Positions 54,336-64,000 of a stretch of DNA of 64,000 nucleotides are shown here, piece after piece (the stretch's first letter is position 1; each line of letters opens with the position of its first letter). Location: the NCBI GenBank assembly GCA_021186555.1, contig JAJKFL010000003.1:26369908-26433907 (forward strand). Direction: 5' to 3'. The stretch comes from Reticulitermes speratus (taxonomy: Eukaryota > Arthropoda > Insecta > Blattodea > Rhinotermitidae). The notes below the pieces were generated by a model, which saw only the letters and a list, made by a program, of their open reading frames with translations, was not told the DNA's origin and did not search any database. The position numbers and the translations under genes were made by a program.

Positions 54336-56149
54336 CATTTCAAGTCAGATTTGGATCCATGGATTACTATAACCATGAAGCTGATATGATGCATGTTTGT
54401 GTGTTAGGTGTGGCTACCATCTGTCCTCTGTCCCCATCCCCTAAGTGATGAAGAGTTCACCAGTTTGCTGCCACACCAGACATGGACCAGATATTTTGAA
54501 AACTGGAAAAATGTCGAGTTCAACTCGAAATTAGTGAACATTTCACAGTTCCTTGCCATTCCCTCTCACTGCAAACATACAGCTTGTGGACAAAGGAGAG
54601 GAACATGTTGAATGTTGAGTTGCTCAGGGTGCTTTTATTCCTACAGTACAATTTCGAAGGAATTTCTTGTACAGCTTTCCATACCGTCCTGAAGGGCTAT
54701 GTAAACTATTAAAGTCCAATCTACAGCGACGTATGAATAGACACATAAGAAGGAAAGTGACTAAGGAACTGGCGACAGACTGTACAGTATGTGTATATTA
54801 TATAAAAATGTGATAATTTTTGTTTTTAATTTTGTATATTTTTCCTGAAATTACACTGACAAGTTTGTTTAATACAAATTTGACTCTTTATATATCCTCT
54901 ATTTTAACCTCATTTTTCGCTGATATAGTCTCCTTTTTGTGGTCAGTACGTAGGAAATGCCCTCAGTTCATGTGATGGAAATATGATAACCCAAACGTTA
55001 TGGATCACATAACCAGTTTTGTACTATTTTTGTAATGCTACACTTGAGAAATCCATAACAGCGACTGAACCACTGTAAGCGGTGTAGCAATATTGGAACC
55101 ATGTTAGAATCTGTGGTTGCAAGTGGATTTTGCTGCAGTTATTCCTGTGGTTGGTATGTATCACCTGTGGAGGAAACAGGCTGTGTAAGAAGCTGTCACC
55201 CACGGAGTAAACATCAATAGACCCCAGAATAAGGCTGCCAAGTGACATGAAAATACTGATAGCGAATAAAAGTCCGTGAAAGACGAATTGAAGGCAAAAT
55301 CGTAATAGAAGAAGTAAAAAGACTTGGCAGCGGAAAATATAGTCAACTTTAACAGGACCTTCACTGACATATATTGAAGTGGACATCTAATTACTCGACA
55401 AGTATTTGATGTTTTAAAAATGGACTTAAAAGCATAAGACAGAAGAAAAGTTTGTCATATTAACATTTTTTAATTATGAACTGGTATCCTTAATTTTTAA
55501 GTTTTAAATTATACATCACACAGTTTGTGTTAAGTGACACACCATGAAGTATTACATCGATTGTAATTTATATTTTACCTCCTTTGTGAGATCTCAAAAA
55601 ATTTACATTGAGTTTGAATTTTTTGTATAACATAAACAACTGATGATGATTGGCGTGAACGAAACTTGTGACGTTTGAGATAATAATAAACAGGGGTTGT
55701 GTTAGACAGAATACATGGTGTTATTTGTGTAAATATAAGGTAGGACACGAGCCAATGAATGAAGCTATTTTGTGTGTGTATGTACACAGGGCTTGGCTGT
55801 GGGCAGACTAAGAATGCTGTGCCGACAGGTGTGCAGCCAGCATTCTTCAAAGGCTGATTTTGTGTCTTCTGATTGTTTATGCCTGAACAGAATGGTAGTT
55901 CCTACTTTCTATGCACCATCCTGGCACTCACATGCAGCACCACAGCCCGTAGAACCTACCTTCTCTATCCCTCCTATGACTTCCTTGTCGCCACTTGTTA
56001 CCTGTACAGATAACCTGTTTACAAACCAATTAAAACGTATTCCAAGATGTTCATAAAAGCATACAACACATTTGAGGAAAAAACCCTGCATTCCCGTTGC
56101 CTGTGCTAATGCGAATGCTTGTGGTGGAGAACTAGGGAACACCAGCGCC
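54336..56149. other. Downstream flank without recognised genes
   Basis: Open frames on both strands (such as minus-strand 55024-55386 and 55575-55850) lack conserved motifs. The part from about 55750 may be the 5' side of the P-like element, but no end could be defined. Confidence 0.35.
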
Positions 56150-57010
56150 AAAGTGCAAGCAAGGCATTCTGTGCTAAAACAGCTTGATTTGGACAGAGTT
56201 GCTGAATTGACACCAAAAAAGGAAATGTGTAACACTTCAGATCAGAGAGAGTGCACTATGCAAGCTTAGAAAGAAGTACAGGACAGTGAAGCTGAAGGAG
56301 GTTTGTCAGTTGGACTAATCCTCTGATACAGTCTTTTTCACCTTTAAAGAGGTTTGGCAACAGTTAGGAATAGTAAGTGTGAGCCTAAGGGCAGGAGATG
56401 GAGCTACCAAGAAAGGTGTTGGCTGTTATTATCCCAAAGCGTCACCCTAAGGTCCTATGCATTTTTCCGGTCACTATTTCCCCTACCTTCTAGAAAAACA
56501 CTGTCCACTTTCGGATGGGCAGTAATGCCCATGCATTTATTACACTCAAAAGACACTGTACAGACAATGTCTGATATGGATTGCATGCATTGCATCGTGT
56601 TTGACAAGATGCCAATTGGGGAGCATTTGCATTTCAAATCAAGTTCAGCTGTATTGAATGTTCTGAGGAACCTGAAAGGCATGGCAGGACAAGCATTATT
56701 GCAAATCATGCACTGGTTTGGATGCTCTGTGGTCTATTGAAAAATTGGAGGCAACCAGTAGCTTGCTCCTTGATTCACAGAAGCACTAAGGGTGAGATGC
56801 TTGTTAATTTCTAGATGGAGGTTCTTGATGCCTACTGGAATGCAGGATTGGTAGTTGTTGCCACCATGTGTGACATGGGTGCAAACAATGTCAAGGCCTT
56901 GAAAGAGTTGGGGTGTTTCTGAAAAGACACCTTCCTTCAGGTTTCATGATCAAGAAATTGCAGTAGTGTAAGATCCCCATCTCCTTAAATGGTGCAGTGC
57001 TGGGCTGTAA
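56150..57010 (+). pseudogene. P-element/THAP9-like transposase fragment
   Basis: Plus-strand blocks, with frame changes: SVLKQLDLDRVAELTPKKEM (coiled-coil start), RNSKCEPKGRRWSYQERCWL, LFPLPSRKTLSTFGWAV, TVQTMSDMDCMHCIVFDKMP (catalytic-Asp region, FDEMS in the family), then after 56740 VVVATMCDMGANNVKALKEL, GVSEKTPS and DQEIA.V. This order is that of P-element and THAP9 transposases. The THAP finger and C-terminus are absent. Confidence 0.78.
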
Positions 57011-57123
57011 ATCTGTAACCACTCTGTGCCCCGAAGAAAGTACCACTCCTATAAATTAGGTAATATTTGATATATTCATAATTATTACATTTGTAGAACT
57101 TGTAACAATGTAAATATTTTGTA

Positions 57124-57148
57124 GTGTGTGTGTGTGTGTGTGTGTGTG
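57124..57148 (+). repeat. TG dinucleotide microsatellite
   Basis: About 12 uninterrupted GT units. Confidence 0.92.
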
Positions 57149-58380
57149 GTTTTTTAACTTAATATCATTTTAGTAGAACTTAAAATTCAACACGTTTTGT
57201 TTGTCAATAAATTTAAGAACATTGGGTATGCTGTGAAAAGCAATACCTTCAGAATTTTTCGTGTTTGATGGTAATTGTAATTATATTTGTTTCATTTATG
57301 TGTTGAGAGTTACATATAACTTGGGTAGTTGTTTCGACTGTAAATCCATCTACCTATGTAGAACTAACAGTCTGCATTTCAGAATGGCTTAAGGCTTTTA
57401 ATTGTGTTATATCTTTTTACTTTCTAATGTCATTTGAGGAAGTAAAAGAAACAATAACTTGGAAGCGGTCCAAAGCACCATGGTGTTAAATACTGTGTTA
57501 GTAAAGAACGTGCTGTGGTACTTTTACCTTAATTTTCCCATCACGACTTATCCATAGTTTTGTCATTTAAATTTTTGGATTGAAAATGTGGTCATGAAAT
57601 GGAGGGGGCAGGTTTTGGTATGGAATAATAGTTTTGGGAGTAAGGTATCCCATACCGCATTCTACAGAAATAAGATTTATTTTAGTCATTAACACAACTT
57701 TAATTCTATATATACTACTCTTTGTGACAACATTGGTGGCCACCTTGGGGTTAGTGAATTATTAAGGACATTTAGAGAAATTAAGTTTATAGTACTGAAT
57801 ACACATTTTCATTTCATGTTACAGCACAATTAATTCCACAAAGTCTCCCAGCTTCAGGCTCGGGTAATTCTCTTTACAACTCTTGTATTAAAATTGTATG
57901 TATGCCAAAGGAATTATTATGGGATGCTGTATTATGTAGTGGACTTGTGAAATGAAATGTAATTGTACAAGTCCAACACACAAGGGATAAGGATGTAGTA
58001 ATTTCTTTACAATAAATGATGAACATACACTCCTAATGAAAACATCATTGTACAGAATATTGCAATGTAAAGGAAAAGATCTCACTTCGTCATGTGAAAT
58101 GAAATATAAGTGTATATTTAATGATGTAATATAAATTCCTCTATATGTTATAAAGTGTGTAGTATACACAGAATTGAAGTTGTGTTAATGAGTTGAAGAA
58201 ATCTTTCGTCTGTAGAAATACAGGATAGTAGTGGACTGTATTATTGATCGTGATGTTGAAGTCTCATACACATAGTTCACATAGGCACTGAAAGAGTTGA
58301 GGGTTAACAACTTCAAAACTATTTACACCGTGCATTTTGAGTCGGTATTTTCATCGAATGCATCAATATTTTCATTTAAG
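57149..58380. other. AT-rich stretch without recognised features
   Basis: No family motif on either strand; only short chance frames. Confidence 0.35.
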
Positions 58381-58422
58381 GTATCAACTAAACGCACTTA
58401 CAATACATGATATTACAGTTAC

Positions 58423-58466
58423 TACTCCGACATGTTTCGGCATGACAATGCCATCTTCAGGGAGTA
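58423..58466 (-). ncRNA. Hammerhead-like motif b
   Basis: Read on the minus strand: stem I TACTCC/GGAGTA (6 bp), core CTGAAGA, an extra T, stem II GGCAT-TGTC-ATGCC, GAAAC, AT, GTC. Both stems differ in sequence from motif a yet still pair, which is compensatory change. Confidence 0.5.
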
Positions 58467-58911
58467 CATTCCAAGCTTAAAACAAATTATAGTACACTGG
58501 ATTACATCTATAAATTTCATAGCCTTCAGTATATTCTGCTGCTAAAACCAGTTAGTATGTAGATAAAATATGTGAAATTTCTAATGTATTGTAGACATTA
58601 TACATAAATCATATTATTATACATTTCAATATAAAATGTATTTAAAATATGTAAAATATAATTGGAAAGAAAGCCCTGAGATGTGGCACTATATATTCAA
58701 ACATCTACTGCAGTCCTCAATCCAATGTGAACTGTGTTTCCATTTACAGTTTATATACTTTCAATATATTCTACATTTAAACGTGTAATAATATGATTTA
58801 TACATAATGTCTACATTACAATACATTGCACATATCCACATACTAACTGGTTTTAGCAGCAGAATGTACTGAAGGCTATGTAATATGTAGATGGGTTTCA
58901 AGTTTGGTATG

Positions 58912-58957
58912 TACTCCCTGAAGATGGCATTGCCATGCCGAAACCTGTCAGAGGAAA
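58912..58957 (+). ncRNA. Hammerhead-like motif c
   Basis: TACTCC, core CTGAAGA, extra T, stem II GGCAT-TGCC-ATGCC, GAAAC, CT, GTC, then AGAGGA instead of GGAGTA, so stem I is weakened. It is the inverted partner of motif b in the 58381-59003 structure. Confidence 0.45.
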
Positions 58958-59927
58958 GTGACTGTAATATCATGTATTGTAAGTGCATTTAGTTGATACA
59001 TTAAAAAAATACGGGTTAACTACGTCCAAACTGTTAAATCAATGGAGGACAGCACACTTTGCCAGAACGACGCGTTTCCACGGATTAGCTTTGACTCATC
59101 TTAACTTTCATCCGCTGTATGTATTAATCTGTGGTATGTATGATGTGTGACCACAGATTATCTAATATAGTGTGTGACTGCTGTTAAGCGTGCCAAGATG
59201 TGGTAGTACAAGTATAAATGTAGCGAATGCACGAAAAATTTGGTGTTAATGCTTATCTGTAATTATCTGCGTTTGTAGTTCTCATGAAGTGACGTACCTT
59301 TATAATCATTACGTTTTTCTGGCGAGAATTGACGTTTTATTGGAGTAAGGCAATGTAATCACCGACAGCCATGCCACATAGTATGTATTACAATATGTAA
59401 ATAGTGGCTTTTACCACATTAAGGGACTGCTGTACATATGTACGTCAGTGAAAATACTTTGTGGACCCTTCTTTCTAAGCTTCAGTTATGATTTTAGTGT
59501 GTTAGTAAATTTAGTAAATAATCCCAGGCAATATCGTGGGTCCACTCGACCTAACCCCATATCAAACAAACCCAGAGGCAAGTCATCACTTTCCCTAGGC
59601 TGCTAACAGTTGTGTTACACTACTTGAATCTAATTTTTCCCCCATATATATTGCATTCTGATTCTTTACTGAGCGGCCTAATCGGTAACATTTTGGCAAA
59701 TAGATTACATTTCAAACCGACGATCGGGAATGAGAGTTTACATGAGGATAGCAATGATAATGGTGTTAGAGTAGTAAACTTTGCCACATCAAAAAATCTG
59801 ATTGTTAAGAGCACGATGTTCCCGCACCGAACTATTCATAAATACACTTGGACCTCTCCTGATGGGAAGACTCATAATCAGATCGATCACGTATTGATAG
59901 ATAGGAGATGGCATTCAAGTATACTCG

Positions 59928-60932
59928 ATGTGCGATCTTTCAGGGGAGCTGACTGTGATACTGATCACTATCTGGTGGTTGCAAAAGTTAGGGAGTCTGG
60001 CGGTAAGTAAACAAACAGCACAGAAGTTTGACGTGGAGAGATTTAATCTCAAGAAGCTAAGCGAAGTAGAGGTTAGGAAACAGTATCAGATAAAGATCTC
60101 ACACAGGTTTGCAGCTTTGGAGAACTTAAATGTTAGTGAGGACATACATAGGGCTTGGGGAGACATTAAAGAGAATATCAAAATCTCAGCTAAAGAGAGT
60201 CTAGGGCTGTATGAAAGGAAACAGCATAAACCATGGTTTGACGAAGAATGTTCAAAATTTTTAGATCAAAGGAAGCAGGCTAAAATGCAGTGCTTAGAGA
60301 ATCCAAACCAAAGTAAAGTAGATAATTTGAACAATGTAAAACGTGAAGCTAGTAGACATTTCAGGAACAAAAAGAAGGAATATCTGAAGCTAAAATTAAT
60401 GAATGAAACAAACAGCAAGAACATGAATAGCAGAGACTTGTATAGGGGCATCAATGACTTTAAGAAGTGTTACCAGCCTAGAACTAATGTAGTAAAGGAT
60501 GAGAAGAGTGATCTGGTTGCAGACTCTCACAGTATCTTGGCTAGGTGGAGGAATCATTTCTTTCAGCTACTGAATATACATGGGGTTAATGATGTAAGGC
60601 AGACTGAAATACATAAGGCAGAGTCACTAGTGCCTAAGCCCAGTGACTCTGAGGTTGAGATGGCTATTGAAAAGTTAAAAAGGCACAAATCACCAGGTAT
60701 TGATCAGATTCCAGCAGAACTGATTAAAGCAGGAGGTAAGACAATTTGTTCTGAGATCCATAAACTTATTAATTCTATTTGGAATAAAGAGGAATTGCCT
60801 GAGCAGTGGAAGGAGTCAATCATTGTACCTATTTATAAGAAGGGTGATAAAACAGATTGCAGTAATTATCAGGCATATCACTTTTGTCAACCACATACAA
60901 AATTCTATCCAACATCTTTCTGTCAAGGTTAA
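59928..60932 (+). pseudogene. LINE copy 2, linker and front of reverse transcriptase
   Basis: [60 protein letters not shown] and [20 protein letters not shown] to [11 protein letters not shown] are open in one frame. This is the region where copy 1 is interrupted, so the two copies complement each other for alignment. A one-base change in frame occurs after DCSNY. Confidence 0.82.
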
Positions 60933-60949
60933 CTCCATATGCAGAGGAA

Positions 60950-61515
60950 ATATTGGGGATCATCAGTGTGGATTTAGACGTAACAGCTCGACTACTGATC
61001 ATAAATTCTGCATTCATCAAGTACTTGAGAAAAAATGGGAATACAATGAGGCAGTGCATCAGCAATTTATAGACTTCAAGAAAGCCTATGATTCAGTTAG
61101 GAGGGAGGTCTTGTATAATATTCTCATTGAATTTGGTATCCATATGAAACTAGTAAGGCTGGTAAAAATGTGTCTGAATGAAACCTATAGCAGAGTCTGG
61201 GTAGGCAAACATTTGTCTGACACATGTCCTATTAAGAATGGTTTGAAACAAGGAGATGCTTTATCGCCATTGCTTTTCAACTTTGCTTTGGAATATGCCA
61301 TTAGAAGTGTTCAGGCAAACCAGGAGGGCTTGAAATTAAATGGTATACATCAGCTTCTAGTTTATGCTGATGATGTTAATATATTGGGCAGAAGCATACA
61401 TGCTATAAAGAAAAACACAGAAGCTTTAGTAGTTGCTAGTAAGGAGATTGGTCTAGAAGTAAATGCTGAGAAGACTAAGTACATGGTCATGTCTCGAGAT
61501 CAGAATGCAGGATAA
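60950..61515 (+). pseudogene. LINE copy 2, catalytic part of reverse transcriptase
   Basis: [33 protein letters not shown] (first Asp), [13 protein letters not shown] and [13 protein letters not shown] (Asp pair) are intact; a stop ends it at NAG* (61513-61515). The thumb continues in another frame at 61626-61916 ([13 protein letters not shown]). Confidence 0.85.
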
Positions 61516-62671
61516 AATCACAACATAAAGATAGATAATAAATCCTTTGAAAGGGTGGAACAGTTCAAATATTTGGGAACAACCCTAACAAATCAAAATT
61601 CCATTCAGGAGAAATTAAGAGCAGATTGAAGTCGGGAAATGCTTGTTATCATTCGGTGCAGGATCTTCTGTTTTCCAATTTGCTATCCAAAAATACAAAG
61701 ATTAAGATATACAGATGTATAATTTTGCCTGTTGTTTTGTATGGGTGTGAAACTTGGTCTCTCACACTGAGGGAAGAACATAGGCTGAGGGTGTTCGAGA
61801 ATAGGGGGCTGAGGAGGATATTTGGGCATAAGAGGGACGAGGTAACAGGGGAGTGGATAATACTACATAACGAGAACTTAATAATCTGTGCTCATCACCA
61901 AATATTATTCGGTTGATCAAATCAAGAAGAATGAGGTGGGCGGGGCATGTAGCACGTATGGGTGAGGGGAGAGGTGCATACAGGATTTTGGTGGGGAGAT
62001 CTGAGGGAAGGAGACCACTTGGAAGACCCAGGCATTGATGGGAGGATAATATTAAAATGGATCTTCAAGATTTGGGATGGGGGGCATGGACTGGATTGAT
62101 ATGGCTCAGGATAGGGACAGGTGGCGGGCTCTTGTGAGTGCAGTAATGAACCTTTGGGTTCCATAAAACGCGGGGAATTTCTTGACTAGCTGACGACCTG
62201 CTAGCTGCTCAAGAAAGACTCTGCTCCATGGAGTTAATTTTGTGTAAGCACTGAAGTATTTCCAAGGTGAGATGAGGGTGCAAGTTCCGGCTCTAGTGCA
62301 CTTTAGGTCGACCACAGCAGGAAAATTGTGAATAGGAAGGAAGGCATAGTGCGTCTAGAAGAGTATGTGTGGTAGGAGTGATGGAAAGAGGAGTAGCAAT
62401 GTTACTTTGGTGTTTTTACGGGGGTAGAGTGCGGTGATGCATGCGCAGACCGGAGCGACCGGTCCACATGTGTGATGACGTGAAGGAACATTGTGAAGGG
62501 GTCAATGGCACGTGCGCGGCAAACAGATGCGAACATGTATTCGAAAAGATAATAGATGTAGTTTGTTTGGCGGTTGTACGTGTTGAGGAAAACCTTAACA
62601 TGCTTCCAGATTGCCACTGTACTGTTGGTGTGGGCGCCAGTCCGTCCAGGACGAGGGTCAAATATCGCGCC

Positions 62672-62895
62672 GAATGTAACAGACATAGCCTACACGCTAA
62701 CCTAAGTTTGTCTCGAGTGGCCATGTAGTTAATATACAGAACAGAGACATAGCGTACACCCTAAGTTTGTCTCGTGTGGCCATGTAGTTAATATACACAA
62801 CAGACACATAGCTTACACCCTAACCTAAGATTGTCTCGAGTGGCCATGTAGTTAATATACAGAACAGAGACATAGCCTACACACTAACCTAAACT
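62672..62895 (+). repeat. Three-copy tandem repeat, period about 67-77 bases
   Basis: ACA(G/C)ACATAGC.TACAC.CTA, (A)CCTAAG.TTGTCTC, then G(A/T)GTGGCCATGTAGTTAATA and ATACA.AACAGA recur three times plus a partial fourth, with a short deletion in unit 2. It lies between the inverted arms. Confidence 0.88.
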
Positions 62896-62989
62896 TCACA
62901 TTACATTCACCGTGCATTTTTGTACAATTGATTAACTCACACCAACAAATGCACCAAAACAAGTTTTGTCATTGATTTCTTTATTAAAA

Positions 62990-63042
62990 GATTACCCCAA
63001 TACGCATTTCGGCACTTCTACATTGTCATCATCAGGGGGATC
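62990..63042 (-). ncRNA. Hammerhead-like motif e
   Basis: Minus strand: GATCCCC, core CTGATGA (the commonest natural core), extra T, a weak stem II (GACA with TGCC, one A-C mismatch), GAAAT, GC, GTA, then TTGGGGTAATC, which can pair with GATCCCC around two unpaired bases. Cleavage after GTA is allowed in hammerheads. Confidence 0.42.
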
Positions 63043-63705
63043 GTTGAAGTTTTTACATAGACCAATGTTCTTGAGTTACATTAGAACAGTTTAGGCTGTG
63101 TATGGTAATATTACAATATTCGTTGTTATCACTTTGTATAAAATTGTACAATAGTAGTATTGTTAAAAATGCTAAAACAATAGTAAAACAGTATATTATA
63201 TTAAACTACATGCTGTGATGTAATTCGTAAATTATTGGCAGCGTGGTCCATGTATTTTCTGGTGTGCTGTTTTGTGCCGGTTATCTGTATGTATTGCTGT
63301 GTGGTAGACCTTCCTTGTCGTTCCGTGTCTGCGTGGTTTATGGTCCGTCTTGGAGACGAGGGGTACGCGCGCCATAGAGTAAATCACACTATCGGCTTTG
63401 TGGATGGACGGACTGGCGCCCATACCGACACTATGGAGACAACCTGGAAACATGTTACGGTTTTCCTCAACACATACAACCGCCAGACATACTACATCTA
63501 TTATCTTGCCTAATATATATTCACATCTCTTTGACGCGCACGTGACATTGACCCCTTCACAATGTTCCTTCATGTCGTCAGACATGTGGACTGGTGACTC
63601 TGGCGTACGCACACAGCCCCGCACTCTCCCCCCTGCCAAACACCAAAGTAACATTGTTCCACCTCTTTCCATCTTCGCTACCACACATAGTCTTCTAGAC
63701 GCACT

Positions 63706-64000
63706 CTTGCTTGCTACTGACAATTTTAGTGCTGTGGTTGGGTAAACTACATCGGAGCCAAGAAATCATGGTCATTACTAATTCATGTTTCACGACCAGT
63801 CTCTGTAACTACACTGTTAGTACTCTTCCTTCGTGTGTGGTCCAGAGGTTGAGAATAGCTACTTCCTGTGACCCAGCTGAGTAGATACCTCTCCACCCTT
63901 GCACGTGAGGTTGGAAACATCCAGTTTTTGAAGTGTGTCGTTTTCAAACACTAGGTGTTGGACAAAGTCCAGACCCAAAGTAGTTCTGCCTTATCTTACT
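63706..64000. other. Right edge, nothing recognised
   Basis: No motif or repeat stands out in the last 295 bases. Confidence 0.3.

Larger units (their letters stand above)
58381..59003. mobile_element. Inverted-repeat structure with a hammerhead-like motif in each arm
   Basis: Arms of about 240 bases, 58381-58620 and 58770-59003, pair in reverse. Outer GTATCAACTAAACGCACTTA matches TAAGTGCATTTAGTTGATAC, and inner CTGCTAAAACCAGTTAGTAT matches ATACTAACTGGTTTTAGCAG. The motifs at 58423 (-) and 58912 (+) sit symmetrically. It resembles two retroelement fragments joined head to head rather than a classical DNA transposon. Confidence 0.75.
59700..62245 (+). mobile_element. RTE-like LINE, copy 2, 5'-truncated and broken
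   Basis: It begins inside the endonuclease at [20 protein letters not shown] and runs through [20 protein letters not shown], the linker, polymerase and tail to CTCCATGGAG at 62226-62235. It is highly similar to copy 1 (22815-26075) but in the opposite orientation. Frames break at about 60000, 60870, 61515 and 61910. The tail peptide on the other strand ([12 protein letters not shown]) is widespread in insect gene predictions. Confidence 0.88.
62335..63705. mobile_element. Foldback-type structure with ~320-bp inverted arms
   Basis: The left arm 62335-62660 and right arm 63395-63705 are diverged inverted repeats. GCACTATGCC/GTGCGTCTAGAAGA pairs with TCTTCTAGACGCAC, GATGACGTGAAGGAACATTG with CAATGTTCCTTCATGTCGTC, and GTTGAGGAAAACC with GGTTTTCCTCAAC. 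The centre holds a tandem repeat (62672-62895), hammerhead-like motif e and an AT-rich part. No transposase frame is evident and flanking target duplications were not found. Confidence 0.7.

Noticed and set aside
59067..59110. A possible sixth hammerhead-like motif on the minus strand (AAGATGAGTC ... GGAAACGCGTCG).
   Set aside because: The GATGAG and GAAACG-GTC parts are there but the CUGANGA core is incomplete and no stem II closes, so it was left out of the motif count.

Overview
This window looks like AT-rich, repeat-laden insect chromosomal DNA. The single recognisable host gene is an insect-type nucleosome assembly protein. Its exons are separated by introns of 0.6 to 10.6 kb filled with Tigger/pogo, mariner, piggyBac and P-like transposons, RTE-like and CR1-like LINEs, tRNA-derived SINEs and hammerhead-like retroelement fragments. 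The LINE tail peptides and the transposon mix suggest a polyneopteran such as a cockroach or termite. That placement is inference, not proof.

Layout. 1-5.8 kb is upstream DNA with three or four broken LINE fragments. A possible non-coding first exon ends at 5797. The gene, Nap1, runs on the + strand from the ATG at 6333 to the stop at 53216 in eight coding exons: 6333-6488, 17046-17189, 21378-21523, 30548-30704, 31321-31458, 41461-41608, 44155-44274 and 53059-53216. All seven introns are GT-AG, the frame is continuous, and the product is 388 aa ending in a CaaX box (CKQQ). A poly(A) signal lies at 53453. 53.5-64 kb is downstream DNA with a P-element-like fragment, a second RTE-like LINE and two large inverted-repeat structures.

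Intron contents. Intron 1 holds two minisatellites, a Tigger-like MITE with another MITE inside it, a SINE and two mariner-like remnants. Intron 2 holds a decayed Tigger and a deleted mariner. Intron 3 holds a short pogo element, an RTE-like LINE, a CR1-like LINE whose ORF1 has a 2A-like motif, and a SINE. Intron 5 is a four-part nest: Tigger A is split by Tigger B, which is split by both a piggyBac and a full-length Tigger C with an intact 511-codon transposase. Intron 6 has an inverted second copy of the short pogo element and a 517-bp near-perfect palindrome. Intron 7 has a third pogo copy inserted in a decayed Tigger, another Tigger carrying a hammerhead-like insertion, and a dead piggyBac.

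The most interesting signal is a set of five short motifs between 45.4 and 63.0 kb that share a hammerhead-ribozyme-like core. Stem sequences differ between copies, while pairing is mostly kept. One copy sits in a ~117-bp insertion flanked by a target-site duplication, and the empty site is preserved in a neighbouring duplicate. A second point is that the inverted pogo copies in introns 3 and 6 flank exons 4-6 and could promote back-splicing.
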